64,000 nucleotides of DNA, from positions 1,054,001 through 1,118,000 of the forward strand of contig NW_006921538.1 of assembly GCF_000340215.1 (NCBI RefSeq). The letters are read 5' to 3'. Made by a program: the position numbers and the translations under genes. The notes under the pieces were generated by a model. The model saw nothing but the letters and a program-made list of their open reading frames with translations. It had not been told where the DNA came from and did not search any database. Positions within the stretch are counted from its first letter, which is position 1. Each line of letters begins with the position of its first letter. Positions 45,460 to 54,574 of the stretch are shown piece by piece. This DNA comes from Pseudocercospora fijiensis CIRAD86 (lineage: Eukaryota; Ascomycota; Dothideomycetes; Mycosphaerellales; Mycosphaerellaceae).

Positions 45460-45771
45460 TCAGGTCGGAGCGTATCCCATTCTTGGTTTACGACGAATGA
45501 CCGCGCTTCCTTGCTGGTTGTACACGTTGCCAGTCCTGTACTTGCGGCGCGCATGGGAATTGCAGAGCTCCATGCCATCCCAGCTACGAGATTGAATGTC
45601 GCCGTCACAACCTTCAACTTCGCATTGGCCTCGAGGCCGCGGCTGGCCAAACCGTTTGGGATCATAGTGGTGGAAGCAGAGATTCTCCTCGATGTTCTGC
45701 ATGATATTCTTGTTGCAGCCGGCCGCTTCACAAATCCCAATCCGAGCTTTATACTCCGTCCGCTCGACCAT
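45460..45771 (-). CDS. Two-module C4-type CxxxxC...CxxH zinc-binding protein or C-terminal domain
   Basis: From the first ATG in the frame (45,771) the product is 103 residues. It has two similar modules: CEAAGCNKNIMQ...LCFHHY and CEVEGCDGDIQS...LCNSHARRKY. Each has C-x4-C, then ~12-14 residues, then C-x2-H, with a basic tail RKYRTG. Such modules occur in small DNA-binding zinc ribbons and near HNH nucleases; no specific family is assigned. The same frame is open upstream, without a stop, to the TAG ending the 281-residue protein at 45,928, so this may be the C-terminal domain of that protein, separated by one amber codon. Confidence 0.6.
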   Translation of the reverse strand: MVERTEYKARIGICEAAGCNKNIMQNIEENLCFHHYDPKRFGQPRPRGQCEVEGCDGDIQSRSWDGMELCNSHARRKYRTGNVYNQQGSAVIRRKPRMGYAPT

Positions 45772-45927
45772 TCGCCCAGCTTGCGATGGGCGGTCAGAAG
45801 CGGCAACACCTGAGTAATTGCTCCCCTTCTTCACCTGCCTCTCATCTTTCTCCACATTAGTGCCTGACTGAGCTACTGAGTTCAAATCCTTGGTGATGGT
45901 TCCACCGTGCGTCTGCGGAGTCGGTTC

Positions 45928-46773
45928 CTAGTCATCCTGCGCTTTCGCGGATCTGTCCTCTGTCCTCTTAGCCTTCTTCGCCGCCTTCCTCGCAGCTTTC
46001 TCTTCCTCAGTCCTGGCCTTCTGCGGTACCTCGACTTCTGCATCCTTCCTATGCCTCATGATTGGTGGTAATTTGCCATTATGCTTCGACACAGGTGCTC
46101 CAGCACGTTTGCCCACTTCTCCTTCCACGATTTCCTGCTGTTGTTCATACTCTTCTCGAGGCTGTGCATCCGGACCTTCATCGAGCTCTGCCGGGTCTCT
46201 CCGCTCTTCGTAGGCGACTAGGCTGTCTTGATATGGCGTGATATAGCCAGACGGCTGCTCGTGGTCGGAAGCGCCAGCCGCTGCGGAGTCGCTTGCCCAT
46301 GCGTCGATTTCGTGGTTCTTTTTCTGCCTCTTGCGATTGCCGCCGTCTTTCCTCTCTTCTAAGCGTCGCGCCTTCTTTGCTGCTTTCCGTGCTGCCTTGT
46401 CGATGGCGCCGTTGGTTTGCTCGATCGTCTCGTCGAGTCGTGTATCGTCTGAGGGTACGGCGGCAGATGTGGAGTGCGTGGCAGCCTCTTCCTCGCCGAA
46501 GCGCGCAACGAGTTCGTCCTTACTTTCCGGCATTAAGCTTTCTCCGCGCATTCCTGCCTCAATGCGCTTCAGATGGTGGATTGCCCAGCCGCCGCTAGGA
46601 CCGCCTTTTGGGCCGAAGCGTATGCCATCTGTCGCGAGCCAGGCGTCCGGGTGTAGTGATGGCTTCTTTTTTGAGCGCTCAATATATGCCGCGATGATGG
46701 GTTGCGCCTGCTTTGTAGAAATTCGCTTGGTTTTATGAACGCGCATAGGTGGGAAGGCAGTGCGACTCGACAT
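45928..46773 (-). CDS. Lysine/alanine-rich protein of unknown function
   Basis: 281 residues from ATG 46,773. The N-terminal ~75 residues look folded: TKQAQPIIAAYIERSKKKPS, ATDGIRFGPKGGPSGGWAIHHL. The rest is charged and disordered, with two copies of a KAARKAAKKAKR-type basic motif (about 127-140 and 262-275) that are likely nuclear or nucleolar signals. The stop is TAG, and the reading frame then stays open for a further 155 codons containing two zinc modules. Either two genes lie 156 bp apart in the same frame, or one protein of about 437 residues carries a nonsense codon. Family not recognised. Confidence 0.7.
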   Translation of the reverse strand: MSSRTAFPPMRVHKTKRISTKQAQPIIAAYIERSKKKPSLHPDAWLATDGIRFGPKGGPSGGWAIHHLKRIEAGMRGESLMPESKDELVARFGEEEAATHSTSAAVPSDDTRLDETIEQTNGAIDKAARKAAKKARRLEERKDGGNRKRQKKNHEIDAWASDSAAAGASDHEQPSGYITPYQDSLVAYEERRDPAELDEGPDAQPREEYEQQQEIVEGEVGKRAGAPVSKHNGKLPPIMRHRKDAEVEVPQKARTEEEKAARKAAKKAKRTEDRSAKAQDD

Positions 46774-47080
46774 CTTGACGGTCGTGAGCGTGAGCGTAGC
46801 AACCTCGAATGGTTAATGGAGTTGAAGGCTTGAAGCTCGAAGTCGGCTTCTAGAATTTCAGTGCAAGGGTCCCTGGCCGCCGAACCTTATCGAGCCTTGG
46901 CAGAGTCCTAGCTCAGCCTTACAGTAGATAGGGAAGGAACACTTGGAAATGTGAAATGGCCATGAGGATTCATAATCATTGATTCAGCTCCGCCAAAGCA
47001 AGAATTCGAGCACACGGATGGCAAAGTCGCTCGGGAAACTGAATGCGCAAGACGAGAGAAGCCACGTCTTTCTATCCCAT
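46774..47080. other. Intergenic
   Basis: Upstream region of the lysine-rich gene and 3' region of the F-box-like gene; no gene seen. Confidence 0.5.
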
Positions 47081-48259
47081 TTACAAGCCCCTTTTCGCCT
47101 TCTCGTTGATTATCCCCTCAAGACTTGTCATGACTCTCCCGACTTCTCGCCCGTTCTGACGCTTCTTCTTCTTGACCTTATCAGCCCTCTCTGCCTTCGC
47201 TGCCCGATCTTCGCTTCGCTTCCATGTCCAGTACATTGTGCTGTGCGAGTGCAGTGCTCTGAAGTAAGTTCCTGCTTCCACATTGCTCCTATCTTCATAG
47301 ATATCTCCCAAAGCCTCCATGATATCCCACTGCTTCATCGTAAACTTTGAGCACGTTTCCATATCGGCGTCCAGACGTCTCGGTGACCTCCACTTAGGCC
47401 TGCGACACCGAAGCTTGACAAGAAGACCGAACTTTTGTGCCACTGCTCTGTAGTTGTCCAAACCGCAAGTTCTCGTGGCAAGTCTGATCTGGATGTATGC
47501 ATCAAGTTCGTCCATGACGTCGGAATTGGGTTCGAAAAATTCGACAGGCAGCCCATGATTGTTGGAAATCTCGGGAATGGAGACATCTTTCAGGTTCTTT
47601 TGGCTAACAAGCTCATCCACCCATTTCCATTCGGGAAAAACATTAACGATCAAAGAGTGCCGCCCATCAGTGCGACGGTGCATGTCCCAGCTGTGCAAGC
47701 GTAAACTTTCGATCGCTGGCAGTTTTTCAAGGAGATAGTGCACCATTTCATGCAATTCCTCTTCGTCCCAGTGCGCACAATAGCGCATGTCGAGGGAGAC
47801 ACGTCGCACAACCATTCTTGTGGCTGTAGGAATAAAATCTAGAACGCGAGCTTCGAGCTCCTCCAACCGTATGAAAGCAGGGGTGTTCCTGAAATACGAT
47901 TGCGCAGCTGCACGACTCCATTGTCTCGAGACTCCGAGAGCATGGTCCTCCGAAGCAGCGAGGTAGAGGACAGGATCCGCTTTCCAGTCTATGCTGGTCG
48001 ATGTAATCCACTCAGTCTTGAAAGGAAGCTGAGTGTGGCCAAGGCAGATGGACAGCTTATCTAAGTATGGTTGGAGATTGTATCCATCAGGTTTGTTAGC
48101 AAAGGCAAGATCGAACACCATTTCGAGAATTTCCTGTGGAAGGCGCCATATTGCAGCGATGTTGTCGCTGGAACAGGAATCAGGTGAAGTTGCGACGCCA
48201 CTACTTTCAGCAGACACGGATCGCAGTACTTGGCCCATAGTCAATCCGGACGGTTCCAT
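47081..48259 (-). CDS. F-box-like protein of unknown function
   Basis: 392 residues, single exon. After a Ser-rich N-terminus, residues ~38-53 read IWRLPQEILEMVFDLAF, the LPxEILxxVF core of F-box-like domains. The remainder is a mixed helical region with RLEELEARVLDFIPTATRMVVRRVSLDMR and LPAIESLRLHSWDMH, which resembles the irregular leucine-rich repeats that follow F-boxes in many fungal proteins. The C-terminus is lysine-rich (ADKVKKKKRQNGREVGR). A role as SCF adaptor is possible but not shown. Confidence 0.75.
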   Translation of the reverse strand: MEPSGLTMGQVLRSVSAESSGVATSPDSCSSDNIAAIWRLPQEILEMVFDLAFANKPDGYNLQPYLDKLSICLGHTQLPFKTEWITSTSIDWKADPVLYLAASEDHALGVSRQWSRAAAQSYFRNTPAFIRLEELEARVLDFIPTATRMVVRRVSLDMRYCAHWDEEELHEMVHYLLEKLPAIESLRLHSWDMHRRTDGRHSLIVNVFPEWKWVDELVSQKNLKDVSIPEISNNHGLPVEFFEPNSDVMDELDAYIQIRLATRTCGLDNYRAVAQKFGLLVKLRCRRPKWRSPRRLDADMETCSKFTMKQWDIMEALGDIYEDRSNVEAGTYFRALHSHSTMYWTWKRSEDRAAKAERADKVKKKKRQNGREVGRVMTSLEGIINEKAKRGL

Positions 48260-48719
48260 GAGTGGGAGCGGGACCAGGTAGTGGAAAGCAGATCCCTTAG
48301 TCGGCCGGTGGAAAGATAGAAAAAATTTAGAGATCTATCGCGGTCGTGGCAAAGAGGAGTTCAGAAGAGGCCTGATAAATTTCTAAATCCGATTAGACTG
48401 TGTGTGAGCTGTTGTTGGTAGCTTCAAGCTTGCAAAAGCTTATGCCATGTTCAGGTGAACTCCACCACCGCCGGAATGCATGCTTTCAGAGGCGACGTAA
48501 GGCGAGAGAGCGGCTACGTGTAGGATGGCGTGGGTTCAGGTCCGCTGAAGTAGACTATGTCTCTGAACGTGGCGTTGGGAACGTGGGGGTTGCTGCTGCT
48601 AATCCATCGCCTCGCCTCCAATGGTCACTGACAGACTGAATGTGTCCGCCACGCAACCTGCTCAAGTCGTGTGCGCTCCCACAGCGCCGTATTCGCGTGC
48701 GCACGAATATTGTCATTCT
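48260..48719. other. Intergenic, no supported gene
   Basis: Upstream of the F-box-like gene and downstream of bL34m; nothing recognised. Confidence 0.45.
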
Positions 48720-49154
48720 CTAGTGGCTCAATGTACTCCTTCCCTTCAACCGCCTCCTCATCAGAGTCTTCCTTCCTGTCCTCGTTCTGATCCTAGACAG
48801 ATAGCCATGCCGCCGTTTTCTCACGACATGTGAAGGCCTGAATGTCGCACGTTTAGCGCCTCGTATCTGTGTTATCGAAAGGCCTGTGAAAGATGTGGGC
48901 TGCGCGAAGGTAGTCTCTGCTGCTGAGGTCGAAGCTGCTGGTTGATGATAGGATGTTGTTGGAGTAGTGCTCGGTCGCGAAGGTGATGATAAGAGGACGG
49001 CGAAAGATCTGTGCTTGCTGTTAGAAGCTGATGATGCAGTGTCAATGATGTGGTGCTCGTACCGGCTCTGAAGGGGTCGCATGTTCTGAGCGGGCAGTCT
49101 GAGCGGTTGACTGAATGCCCTCAGAGCACTTCGTGTACAGCGCAGGCACAGCAT
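48720..49154 (-). CDS. MRPL34: Mitochondrial large-subunit ribosomal protein bL34m
   Basis: 144 residues. The C-terminal ~45 residues are a complete bL34 domain: KRATFRPSHVVRKRRHGYLS, RTRTGRKTLMRRRLKGR, ending RSTLSH. The first ~95 residues are a long arginine- and serine-rich mitochondrial presequence (MLCLRCTRSALRAFSQPLRL) plus linker, as usual for fungal orthologues. It is a structural component of the mitoribosome near the peptidyl-transferase side. Single exon. Confidence 0.93.
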   Translation of the reverse strand: MLCLRCTRSALRAFSQPLRLPAQNMRPLQSRYEHHIIDTASSASNSKHRSFAVLLSSPSRPSTTPTTSYHQPAASTSAAETTFAQPTSFTGLSITQIRGAKRATFRPSHVVRKRRHGYLSRIRTRTGRKTLMRRRLKGRSTLSH

Positions 49155-49399
49155 TTCGATGGCGCACGAGAATGAAGGTAGTTGCAGTTGTGAATGTCGA
49201 TGGCAGCGGTGGGCAGTGTCAATCAGAGCGAGTGTGTATGCGGCTCTCGGGGAAGCTGCGGAGTGTGATCGCTTATGGTTAGCGTGAGAATATCAAATGG
49301 CTTGGCAACAGACAACAGTATCAGAGCGGGGAGGTCCGGGAGGATGTGTTTTATTGTCGCTGTACTGCTGTGGCCTCAATCAAATTCTCATCTCATAGA

Positions 49400-50125
49400 T
49401 CAGCCCCCACCATTTGACATCCTCGGCGGACGCACGTAAACTTGCTCCCAGGAACCGCCGCCCATGTAGAGATATGTGGCTGGCAGCAAGCGCCGAACAG
49501 AGCTCTTCATCCATCCTACGTCGAACCGCTTGTCACCTTCGATAGGAGGATATCCCTCATCGCCAGCATTGATCCTCTCCCGCGATTCGTCGTCTGGAAT
49601 GGTTTTCTTGTCCCACTGACGTGGCGTCTCATCGAAAAACTCGTGGATGAGCTTGACGAAAGCTTTCGGGCGCAAGATCAGATCGGGATCGCTGTCATTG
49701 GGATCTTCGTCCTCGATGACGGATGTCATGACCTCTTCGTCAATGTAGAGGCAAGCGGCATAGCGTGTCAGATCGTAGTCGCCGTTGACCGATTGCACCC
49801 ATTCCGAGAACATGCTAACTCTACTGTCAGCCCTTTTGCCAACCAGTTTGTCGAGCCTCGCCACTCACCGCCGCACTGTGGATTTGGAAGCGCCGTTGAG
49901 CTGCACTTCATCTTCGCGAACGTCCCAGATAAGATTCTTCTTGAGCTCATGGTCGACATCGCTGTCTTTGAATTTGGTTTGAGCGTACGCGTCAAGGCAA
50001 TCCAGGAATTCTTTCCAGCGCGCATCGTCGCCGTAGACCACGCGGTAGACTACGTAGCCGAATTTGCCATCGTGATGCTTTGGGAGCGACTCGAGCAGTT
50101 GCACATTGTCGGGCTTGTAAGCCAT
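49400..50125 (-). CDS. Conserved-type fungal protein of unknown function, two exons
   Basis: Exon 1 is 50,125-49,869 and exon 2 is 49,820-49,400. The 48-bp intron (GTGAGT...CTGACAGTAG) is phase 2 and restores an arginine codon. 225 residues. The N-terminal part has HDGKFGYVVYRVVYGDDARWKEFLDC, a small alpha/beta opening seen in many ascomycete orphans. The middle reads WDVREDEVQLNGASKSTVRR and the C-terminal part FVKLIHEFF. An in-frame ATG at 50,290 would add a basic N-terminus, but 50,125 has the better position relative to the conserved-looking start. No signal peptide or membrane segment. Function unknown. Confidence 0.75.
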
Positions 50126-50452
50126 GGCGGTAATGAAGCGTCTCAATCCTGAATGTGGATACTTTTTGTAAAGTCGAGGCGGCAGCAGCGAACTTCTAAA
50201 TGCACGGAAGCGGGGCGAGATTAGGCTTCCGCTTTCACATGTGAAAGCTTGGCACGCGATGAATTTTAGAGTCAGGATTGATTGAGGCACTACCAGCTAG
50301 AATTACCCTCCACGATATCTCTACTCGAATATCTCCAATACTGCTAACCTTTCCTGATGGCAGTAGTAGCGGTAGTAGTAGTTCAGCGAGCCTCTTCTTT
50401 AGGCTTCTCCCTATGGTACAGCAGCGTCCTCCGGCTCTGTATGTGTATCGCT

Positions 50453-51745
50453 CTAGTCCAGGTCGGCCTGACACCGGAAAGAGCCGCGATTCCAGGCGTC
50501 ATCGTACATGCCGTAGAGAATCTGGCTCACTTCGTACCAATCAGCAGGGCGATCCTGTTCGGGAGTGTCGCCAATTCTATGATTGACGTATGAGATTTTT
50601 TCCACGAGCCAATCCTTCATCTTGTCCATGCGGCTGTCGAGGAAATCACTGAGAATGGTCAGTCAGAAGAAGTAGTTGAAGCAAACTGGTCAGGCAACGT
50701 ACCACCAAAATTCCATCCAGCGATCAGTCAGCTCAGTGCCTTCTCCAACGTACTTCTCGATCAGTTCCAGCTCGTGCCAAACACCCCCCGACTCTTTACT
50801 GGCAAACTGAAGGACCGATTTGCTATCTGTCATATAGTCGAATACAAGGAATACCGACTTGAGATACTTGATGAAGCGAGGAGAAAGGCCACAAGTTTTG
50901 GTGGCCATCCACTTCTCCACTGCACTATCAAACTTGTCATCAGCGTGTGGAGCGATGCCTTTCCAGATCCTAGCCTTCACGGCGTTGAGCTCACGGCCGG
51001 CAAGGACAAGCTCATGTCGATTCTGGACAGAGCCAAGCTCTTCGAAAACTCGGTCGTTCGGTACGGTGGGACTATTGCCACCCTCGCCAATACCCGGCAG
51101 ATCACTAGGCAGTACGTCCTTGTTCCAAACGTCCCGGAACCAGCTAGCTCCAAGAGGTGCGATCTCAGAAGTCGCACCGCTTGGGAGAGTACCGCTAATA
51201 GCTGATACGATGAACATCTTGACCGTCTGAAGCTCCAGGATATGTTCTGTAACCCAGTGAGCGTAGTTAGTCGGGTAGTCGAAGTGTCCCAATGCCCAGT
51301 TATTACAGTCGGCCGAGTCCTTGTAGTTGAAAGCTTTGTCGTAAGGCTGATTTGCCCATTTGGAGCCATCGCCTCGAAGAAGACTTGATCCTGGATATGG
51401 TCGAGAGGAGATGGAGAACGAGCCTTTGCCGTCACGAAGGTCTACTTTGTAGATTCTGGCAGAAGCATAGGAGGCTTGAGTGGAGGCGTCAATCAGAATG
51501 CTCTCTTCCCAGACCACGTCGGCGTCGTCGCAGAGGCCTGGATCGTCGGCACACAAGTCGATGTCGCAGTTCAGCTCACAGGAGGCACGGGCGACAGTGA
51601 AGTTGCGAGGATGAAGGCGATAGCGTAGAGGACTGGTTGAGGCATGAGCGTGGGCTGCTGGAGCAGGGCCGGAAGAGAGGACAGAGGAGGTCAGGCAGGC
51701 AAGGGTCACGCCAATACCCAGAGTGATGCGGCGAAGGGTCACCAT
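50453..51745 (-). CDS. Secreted cysteine-containing protein of unknown function, two exons
   Basis: Exon 1 is 51,745-50,703 and exon 2 is 50,648-50,453. The 54-bp intron (GTACGT, CTGAC, CTCAG) splits a cysteine codon; together they give 412 residues. Signal peptide MVTLRRITLGIGVTLACLTSSVLSS. A short cysteine-rich segment follows (CELNCDIDLCADDPGLC). Then comes NNWALGHFDYPTNYAHWVTE and HILELQTVKMFI, a pattern I associate from memory with the region after the catalytic domain of some fungal GH18 chitinases. No chitinase catalytic motif is present. The C-terminal exon reads DFLDSRMDKMKDWLVEKISY. Secretion is probable; the biochemical role is unknown. Confidence 0.75.
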
Positions 51746-53314
51746 GGCTGTAGGGTGTTGTAGGTGTTTTAAATGTTGCTGTGATTCGCTTGTGTGTAGC
51801 TGGGAGAGGTCGGTAGTGGTCTGTTGGTGGTGGACGAACTGCATTGGAAGGTCGAAAGCAGAAGTATTTATTCCGGTATGGTTCACCAGTCAATGGTGTA
51901 TGCTCGAGATATGCAGCATCATTGGCAGCAGTGAAGTCATTCAGAGCTGAAATTAGCTGCCTTTGAGCAATCCAGGCCTCGAACTCGAAGCGATATTCAG
52001 CATTCATGGCCTTGCTTGATCGTCAAATCGACGCTTTGACCCGGTCAAAAGCAAGGTCGTGAATCCTGGCTTCTGCTGGAGGTGTGACGCAGATGTGTCT
52101 ACAGATTTTATGCGCCAGAAGAGAGGTATACTGTGGCTTGGGAGATGGTAACCAGAGATTTTGGTACACTCCGGAGGCCAGGTACAGTCGTCCTTGGAAG
52201 AAGCACGGTTCGAGTCAAGGAGGACACAATGTCAGATACATCCATTATCCTGCATCGAGAGCCCTATGCGGTCTTACCGGTGTCTGAACCTGGGGGCCTT
52301 TCGAGCTCAACGCGGGTGAATGTGTTCTGTACCTCATACGCCTAGGCGCTCCTGTTCCATTTCTGCAGTATTTCATCAGGCTTGAATGGCTGTGGCCTTC
52401 AGTATGAGCACATAGTACGCTACGAAGATACTGAGCGTATAGAGAGTGAGACAGAGCTATTCTTCACGAACAAGAAACGTTACACCCGACGGTCGCTGCT
52501 CTTGGTCCACCCGGGGCATCCACGACTTTCCTGCCAATCAGCCAGACAGCGCCAAAGCCGAGCTCAGCGTGAGCAGGAATGTTCAGCAGTCACCGAATGA
52601 GTATGTATTCACCCTATCGCTTCTCCTGATCGGGACACGACGTTTTGCTGATCTCGCGCTACGACAGCGTTGAGCACTTGAGTGTATGCTGCTACACCTC
52701 ACATGGTAGTCATCGACAAGACTTGCTTTGTATGTCATGGCAGAATGTACGAGGCTCCGGCACTGCTTGACGTGCAGTAACGCATACTAGAGCCTTTGAG
52801 CTGTCCTGAAGTGAGAGCGTACTGTCTCTTACCCACATATCTGTGCCCTCCGCTCGTTAGCATTAGACAAGAACCTAATCTCCATCTGAAACGCAGCTGA
52901 TTATCATGATGGCGCGGAGCGAGTCTCATGTAGGCCAGTCGCACATCTCGCAATTCTGCTTTCTTCCTCGCTACTACTGCTTCGGCTTCTCGACAGAAAG
53001 CAGAGGTCATCAGTTCTGTTCGCGGGCCATCGTCCGCTGGCGGATGTTGGAGTGGAGTTTGGCAAGGCAGTGGGCTTGATCATTGTGTCTTCAGTCTCTC
53101 CTAAGGACAGTTGCATCCAAAATGCGATGTGTTATTAGTGGAGAACAACTTGAAGTGCAAGGTGAAGTCGGGATCCTCCGATCTTGGTCGATGCGTAGGC
53201 GCCTGTCATGAAATATTGATGAGCTCTCAACCAATGACGTCTTCCCGCCATTGACGACCGCGGTTTCACCTTCCCAGGACGACTCGGGACCAAGCTCGCA
53301 ACTTTTCCTACACC
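51746..53314. other. Long intergenic region, no supported gene
   Basis: About 1.5 kb of ordinary-composition DNA. Several frames of 60-90 codons occur but none shows motif, intron pattern or start context. Confidence 0.4.
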
Positions 53315-53626
53315 ATGCACCACCTTCGATATCTCCCACGCCCAGCTCGTCTCGTCACTAAATCGAGTCGACATTTCAGTCTCTCATTAGCATTTCGCGA
53401 ACGGGCTCCTGCTCCCCCCAACCCAGTAGCACCACGAGCCTCCGCACCCTCGCGCAGCAACTCAAACCTCCCAGTCCTCCCACTCATAGCCATTTTTTGC
53501 CTAGGCACCGGCTCCTTCTACTTCCTCACAAAGTCCCGCGCCGGTCAAACTCCAACTCACACCTACGAACTTCCCGAACGAAATCCCGGTCGAGAGCAGT
53601 GGCCCAAGACACCAAGGAAAGAGTAG
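53315..53626 (+). CDS. Small mitochondrial-type single-pass membrane protein
   Basis: 103 residues. A basic, Ser/Arg-rich N-terminus (MHHLRYLPRPARLVTKSSRH) looks like a mitochondrial presequence. A proline-rich linker leads to one hydrophobic segment, LPVLPLIAIFCLGTGSFYFL, and a short hydrophilic tail ending PKTPRKE. Small proteins of this layout in fungi are often inner-membrane factors. No family name is assigned. It ends 32 bp before URA6. Confidence 0.7.
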   Translation: MHHLRYLPRPARLVTKSSRHFSLSLAFRERAPAPPNPVAPRASAPSRSNSNLPVLPLIAIFCLGTGSFYFLTKSRAGQTPTHTYELPERNPGREQWPKTPRKE

Positions 53627-53658
53627 TCAAACATCACACACCCTACTGAAGTGACATC

Positions 53659-54324
53659 ATGGCACCGATTGAGGTTCCCGGCTTCGACCGTACCTCCCCT
53701 CTCTTCAAGTCTGGCACCAACGCCCCAGACGAAGCCCTCGTGCTCTTCGTCCTCGGTGGTCCAGGCGCAGGCAAAGGAACCCAATGCGCCAACCTAGTCC
53801 GAGATTACGGCTTCAAACATCTCAGCGCCGGCGACCTCCTCCGCGAAGAACAAAACCGACCCGGCTCCGACTACGGAGAAATGATCTCAACTTACATAAA
53901 AGAAGGACAAATCGTGCCGCAAGAAGTCACGATCAAGCTCCTAGAAAACAGCATGGTATCAGAAATCGAGAAGAGCGGGAACCGGAAATTTTTGATTGAT
54001 GGATTCCCGAGGAAAATGGATCAGGCGATTAAATTTGAGGAGATTGTCGTGCCGAGCAAGTTCACACTCTTCTTTGATTGCCCTGAGGAGACGATGAGGG
54101 AGAGGCTGTTGAATCGGGGAAAGACGAGTGGGAGGGCAGATGATAACGAGGAGAGTATTAAGAAGAGGTTTAGGACATTTGTGGAGACTAGTATGCCTGT
54201 TGTCGAGTATTTTGAAAAAGAGGGTCGGGTGGTGAAGGTTGATGCGAGACCTGAGCCCGACAAGGTTTATGAGAGTGTGAAGGAGCAGCTGGCGGGGAGG
54301 GGATTAAAGCCGACGAGTTCATGA
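53659..54324 (+). CDS. URA6: UMP/CMP kinase (uridylate kinase, Ura6)
   Basis: 221 residues, intronless, adenylate-kinase fold. P-loop GGPGAGKGTQ at about 33-42; NMP-binding segment HLSAGDLLREEQNRPGSDYG; DGFPRKMDQA; LID region RGKTSGRADDNEESIKKR of the short type; and a C-terminal helix. It phosphorylates UMP and CMP (dCMP, weakly AMP) to diphosphates in the pyrimidine pathway, in cytosol and nucleus. Eukaryotic UMP/CMP kinases have this short LID, which separates them from long-LID adenylate kinases. Length matches the fungal family. Confidence 0.95.
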   Translation: MAPIEVPGFDRTSPLFKSGTNAPDEALVLFVLGGPGAGKGTQCANLVRDYGFKHLSAGDLLREEQNRPGSDYGEMISTYIKEGQIVPQEVTIKLLENSMVSEIEKSGNRKFLIDGFPRKMDQAIKFEEIVVPSKFTLFFDCPEETMRERLLNRGKTSGRADDNEESIKKRFRTFVETSMPVVEYFEKEGRVVKVDARPEPDKVYESVKEQLAGRGLKPTSS

Positions 54325-54574
54325 GTTGGCGATGTAATGGAGTAGTAGAGGAGGCTTGCGCTGATGATAGATCGAAAATGATACACGAATCACTCCAACT
54401 CATGCATTTCCTTCGCCGAATCTCTACCATGCGACACTCTCATCTACTTCTATTGCTTAGTGGATCATCCGCCCGACTCCTCGCTATACACATGTACACA
54501 CATATACATATATGCTCGCATAAATGAAAACCAAAGCTGCCACTCATCCTGTGCTGATGTTGAACCTTCTTCTC

